Shown in pieces: positions 38,616 to 64,000 of a stretch of DNA of 64,000 nucleotides. Source of the DNA: Campylorhamphus procurvoides (Eukaryota > Chordata > Aves > Passeriformes > Dendrocolaptidae); NCBI GenBank assembly GCA_013396655.1, contig WBMV01000141.1, positions 172,136-236,135 on the forward strand, read 5' to 3'. The position numbers and the translations under genes were made by a program. The notes below the pieces were generated by a model. The model saw nothing but the letters and a program-made list of their open reading frames with translations. It ran no database searches and had not been told where the DNA came from. Position 1 is the first letter of the stretch. Each line of letters opens with the position of its first letter.

Positions 38616-38963
38616 ATTATTAATTTTTTTTTGGCACAGCTTTTTTTTCCCAGCCATCAGAGCAAGTTCTCAGATGCAAACCAAACAGTGCAATGCCTAG
38701 CTGGTGGCTTCATGCTTCGAAGGCTGAATGTTCCAGGTGGAAACCATTCCCTCCCCCTCTGAAGTGACTTTGTTTTTACTCCTTGATGAAGGTTACGGAC
38801 AAAATACTAGTCACCTGTGGCCAGGGAGAGCTGGTTTCACGGTACACTCTGACTTTGTTCAAGTTCGTACAGTTCTGGAGCTGTTAAGAATAGTTTTGAA
38901 GAGTGCTTCTCCCCACACATTCACTGCTGGTCCATTTGAAATTTCTTCTAAAACATACCACTT

Positions 38964-61395
<22,432 letters not shown>

Positions 61396-63974
61396 CTGTA
61401 AAGAGATAGATCAGTATAAGTAGTTTACAAGGTGCAGTTAGGTCTGCTTCAAAAACATACAAGCTACCCATGGCCTAAAGCTTAAAAGAACATGTACACT
61501 ATAAATAATACTCTGTGTTGTGTCACTGACCATATTACTCTATTTTCCTCCCTATGGCAATTCAAATTTATGACATTTCCTCAAAATGTAGAGCTTCAGA
61601 AAATATTTTGCATCAATGTACATAGTCTTTCTTCCCCAGAACAGTCTGCATTTATTTCAGTATAGGTTTTTCTTTGAAGCTGGCTTTGTTAAAAATGACT
61701 AACAGATTTATTAAAATACTTTTAGACAGTAACATACAGCACATACATTTTCCTACGCAGTGTCCTGTAAGTAATATGTGTGCTATTCACAAAGAATAAA
61801 CCGGGTAAGGCTCTCACAGCAGTGAAATGGTGAGGGATCACCTTCTCATAATACATACAAAGGTACCAAATGAGTCACAGATATTACAGCCTATGCATGC
61901 TGCAACTCTGTGGTTATTTAGACTGCAGTGTAAGTCACTTTGTTTTTATAAGGCTCTTTTATTTCCTTACTGAGAAAAAAAAAAAAGTGAGTTTAAAATG
62001 ATGAATTTCTCTTAGTAACAATTCATTCCAACTTGCATCATGAACCATGTTTTTGCTCCAGACTTTCACTGCTTTCTGTATAAATCTTTCTCATTAAGCT
62101 CTAGCTACATTTCCTGGCAGCAACACAAGATTATTATCCTCTGCAAACAAGACACCAACCAAGGGACAGGTGACACACTGAAACAGCAGACAGCAGATGC
62201 TACATGCAGAAGTGTGTCCCATTTTGCAGGAAGCACATCCAAGAGTGGGTAGCTGGCAGGCTGGGGCAAGGCAGCCTCCTGTTACCTAATCAACACCTTG
62301 GCCAGCTGATCTGCTCTGACTGATCAAAATGCAAGTTCTCTTTCTGGATTAAGTCTTTTAGTTAGTCATTCTTTAATCACATATGGAGATCCATAGGTTT
62401 GCAAGTACAATAATCATGCTCTCTTATTGCCACATGTTTATGGCATTTAAAATCAGCCATCTGTCCTCATACTCCAGCTCTGCTGAGCTATTGCCCATTG
62501 ACTGGGAAAACAGACTGTGCCATTGCACAACTGCCATCCTGATTTCTACCCTTACCCAGGCTTTCAAATACCTTGTTCAGCTCTGCCTAATTTATGCTGT
62601 CACACATGTAACACTTCTCATTGTGTATTCGGTTAAGTATCCTAAAACTATGTCTGTGCTACATCTATGCCACAGATGCAAGCTACATGTAATTCAATGA
62701 GTTGCATAGCACCGAGTATCAAAACCAGAAAACAACTAACAGTAGTGTCACAGCTCATTTTTAATGAAAAATATCTATATTTTTAACTACTCTTATTACC
62801 TGTGGACTTGTTGCATAAAATTAGACATTAGAAATGCCTGTTTGTAAACCTATGCTGAGTCCCTATGTTAAGCACTGTTCTTGATAATTCCCTACATGTA
62901 TGACTACTAAATGTAATACTGGCAAGATGTATCAGAACTCAAGATTTAGCCTGACATGAGCAGCTGGGAGCTTTGATGTGATATCCTGTGCAGTCAGGCA
63001 CTGAAGAACAAAGCACTACTAAAATGCATCAGAAGATACGAGCCCAGAACTCGCAAACCTCTATTTCCCAGCACAGCACAGATTCACCAGGTTTAAAGCG
63101 TATTTTCAGGAGAAAAACAGCAGCATGACAATGACTGCTATTTATCTGTGTCCTGCTCACAGTGCGAGCTGGAGGGTGGGGGTAAATCAAGAAGATATTT
63201 CAAGCACTTTAATTTGAAAAATTAAAATGAGATGCTACTCTTACGACATCAGATCCTACTGTTACCTGCCTGGCTCTAAAGGCAAGTCTCCTTTTCACTC
63301 TCAATTAAAACCAAATGACAGCTGGGAAGCAGCATTACTCCAAGGTCCTAGCGTCAAGAGGTGCTATCAGAGCAAAGCCACCTGATATTCAGAAATATTT
63401 TTCATTTGTACATGGCCAGATGGAGGAAACTAGACACACACTTTGAAATGTTACTAACTGCTGTGAAAAACCCCTCCCACAAATAGTCATGCTGTGAAAA
63501 AGAAACCTTGATTAGCTGATACCTGCATTAGTACATGCAAGAATGACTGGCCTCTGGGAGCAATGAAATACCTACAGGATCATTTTGTATTGTCTTCCAG
63601 TAATGATTTCGCACCACAGCTTTGGTGGTGCAGGAGAAAAAAGATGGAAAGATGAGGACCCTTTCAGAAATAATTTGCAAACATTCACATTATATGTGTT
63701 TTTTTCCTATTTTCATCAATAGTCAGAAACGTCCATATTTAGAGTGTTATTGTTCAGCAAAAAAATTACAATGCCCCATTGAACAAACAGGACAGTTCAT
63801 GCTTCTGTGACACTGGCTCAGGCTCTTCTCAGATGCAGATAGACACTCACAATATACAAAGGATACAATTATGATAACAACAAAAAACTGCAGAAACCCC
63901 TGAGCACAAATGGCACCATCATAAGAGGGGCAAGTTCCTTACACAGCACAGGCTCTCATGAGCCCTGGTCTCAC
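61396..63974 (-). other. TBL1X intron 5' of the linker exon
   Basis: Presumed intron. A search by eye for the expected upstream peptide (NGEEN.AH..N) found no candidate on the minus strand, so the preceding exon probably lies at or beyond the right edge. Confidence 0.6.
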
Positions 63975-64000
63975 CTGAAAATTTGGCTTTCCTATGGATG
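63975..64000 (-). other. Possible edge of an upstream TBL1X exon
   Basis: On the minus strand the last 26 bases end in CAG|GTGAGA, a near-perfect splice donor. The frame needed to join the exon at 61395 is open. However, the junction codon would be Asp rather than the Asn expected from human, and the residues (IHRKAKFS) do not match the known linker. Could be an alternative exon, a diverged linker or chance. Confidence 0.2.

Larger units (their letters stand above)
34640..38963 (-). other. TBL1X 3' UTR (inferred extent)
   Basis: Runs from the stop codon to the poly(A) signal at 34658-34663. The length, about 4.3 kb, is in line with the several-kilobase 3' UTR of mammalian TBL1X, and no other gene is recognised inside it. 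Minus-strand AATAAA motifs also occur at 37818-37823 and 35129-35134, so shorter forms are possible. The distal end is inferred. Confidence 0.5.

Overview
The window is vertebrate nuclear DNA, almost certainly from a bird. It has long introns with GT-AG junctions, no operons, and two fragments of the avian CR1 LINE. It carries two recognisable protein-coding genes that point towards each other. Their order and orientation match the conserved TBL1X-GPR143 neighbourhood (human Xp22, chicken chromosome 1). The species cannot be named from the sequence alone.

Layout. 1-260: a GC- and CpG-rich edge with a 40-bp minisatellite, possibly promoter-like; SHROOM2 would be the expected neighbour on this side, but no SHROOM2 coding exon was seen. 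261-12,475: gene-poor flank with one CR1 fragment (3,704-4,017), a perfect inverted repeat (6,771-6,799) and a GC-richer patch (about 10,880-11,290). 12,476-12,610: GPR143 5' flank with a near-consensus MITF M-box. 12,611-25,380 (+): complete GPR143 coding sequence in eight exons (392 aa), followed by a poly(A) signal at 25,713. 25,740-34,640: about 9 kb of intergenic DNA with no supported gene. 34,640-38,963 (-): inferred long TBL1X 3' UTR. 38,964-61,395 (-): the last eleven coding exons of TBL1X, which cover the whole C-terminal WD40 propeller. The N-terminal LisH and F-box-like exons lie beyond the right edge, unless a 26-nt piece at 63,975-64,000 is part of one.

All exon junctions were assembled by hand. 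In both genes the reading phase closes at every junction, which is strong internal support. GPR143 is the melanosomal ocular-albinism receptor. TBL1X is a subunit of the NCoR/SMRT-HDAC3 corepressor. They are neighbours by synteny and no functional link between them is implied.

No novel multi-gene system was found. The points most worth checking are the M-box upstream of GPR143, a 19-bp hairpin in GPR143 intron 3, the shortened GPR143 C-terminus that reads through a splice-donor-like site, the tiny 27-nt last coding segment of TBL1X, and the promoter-like left edge.
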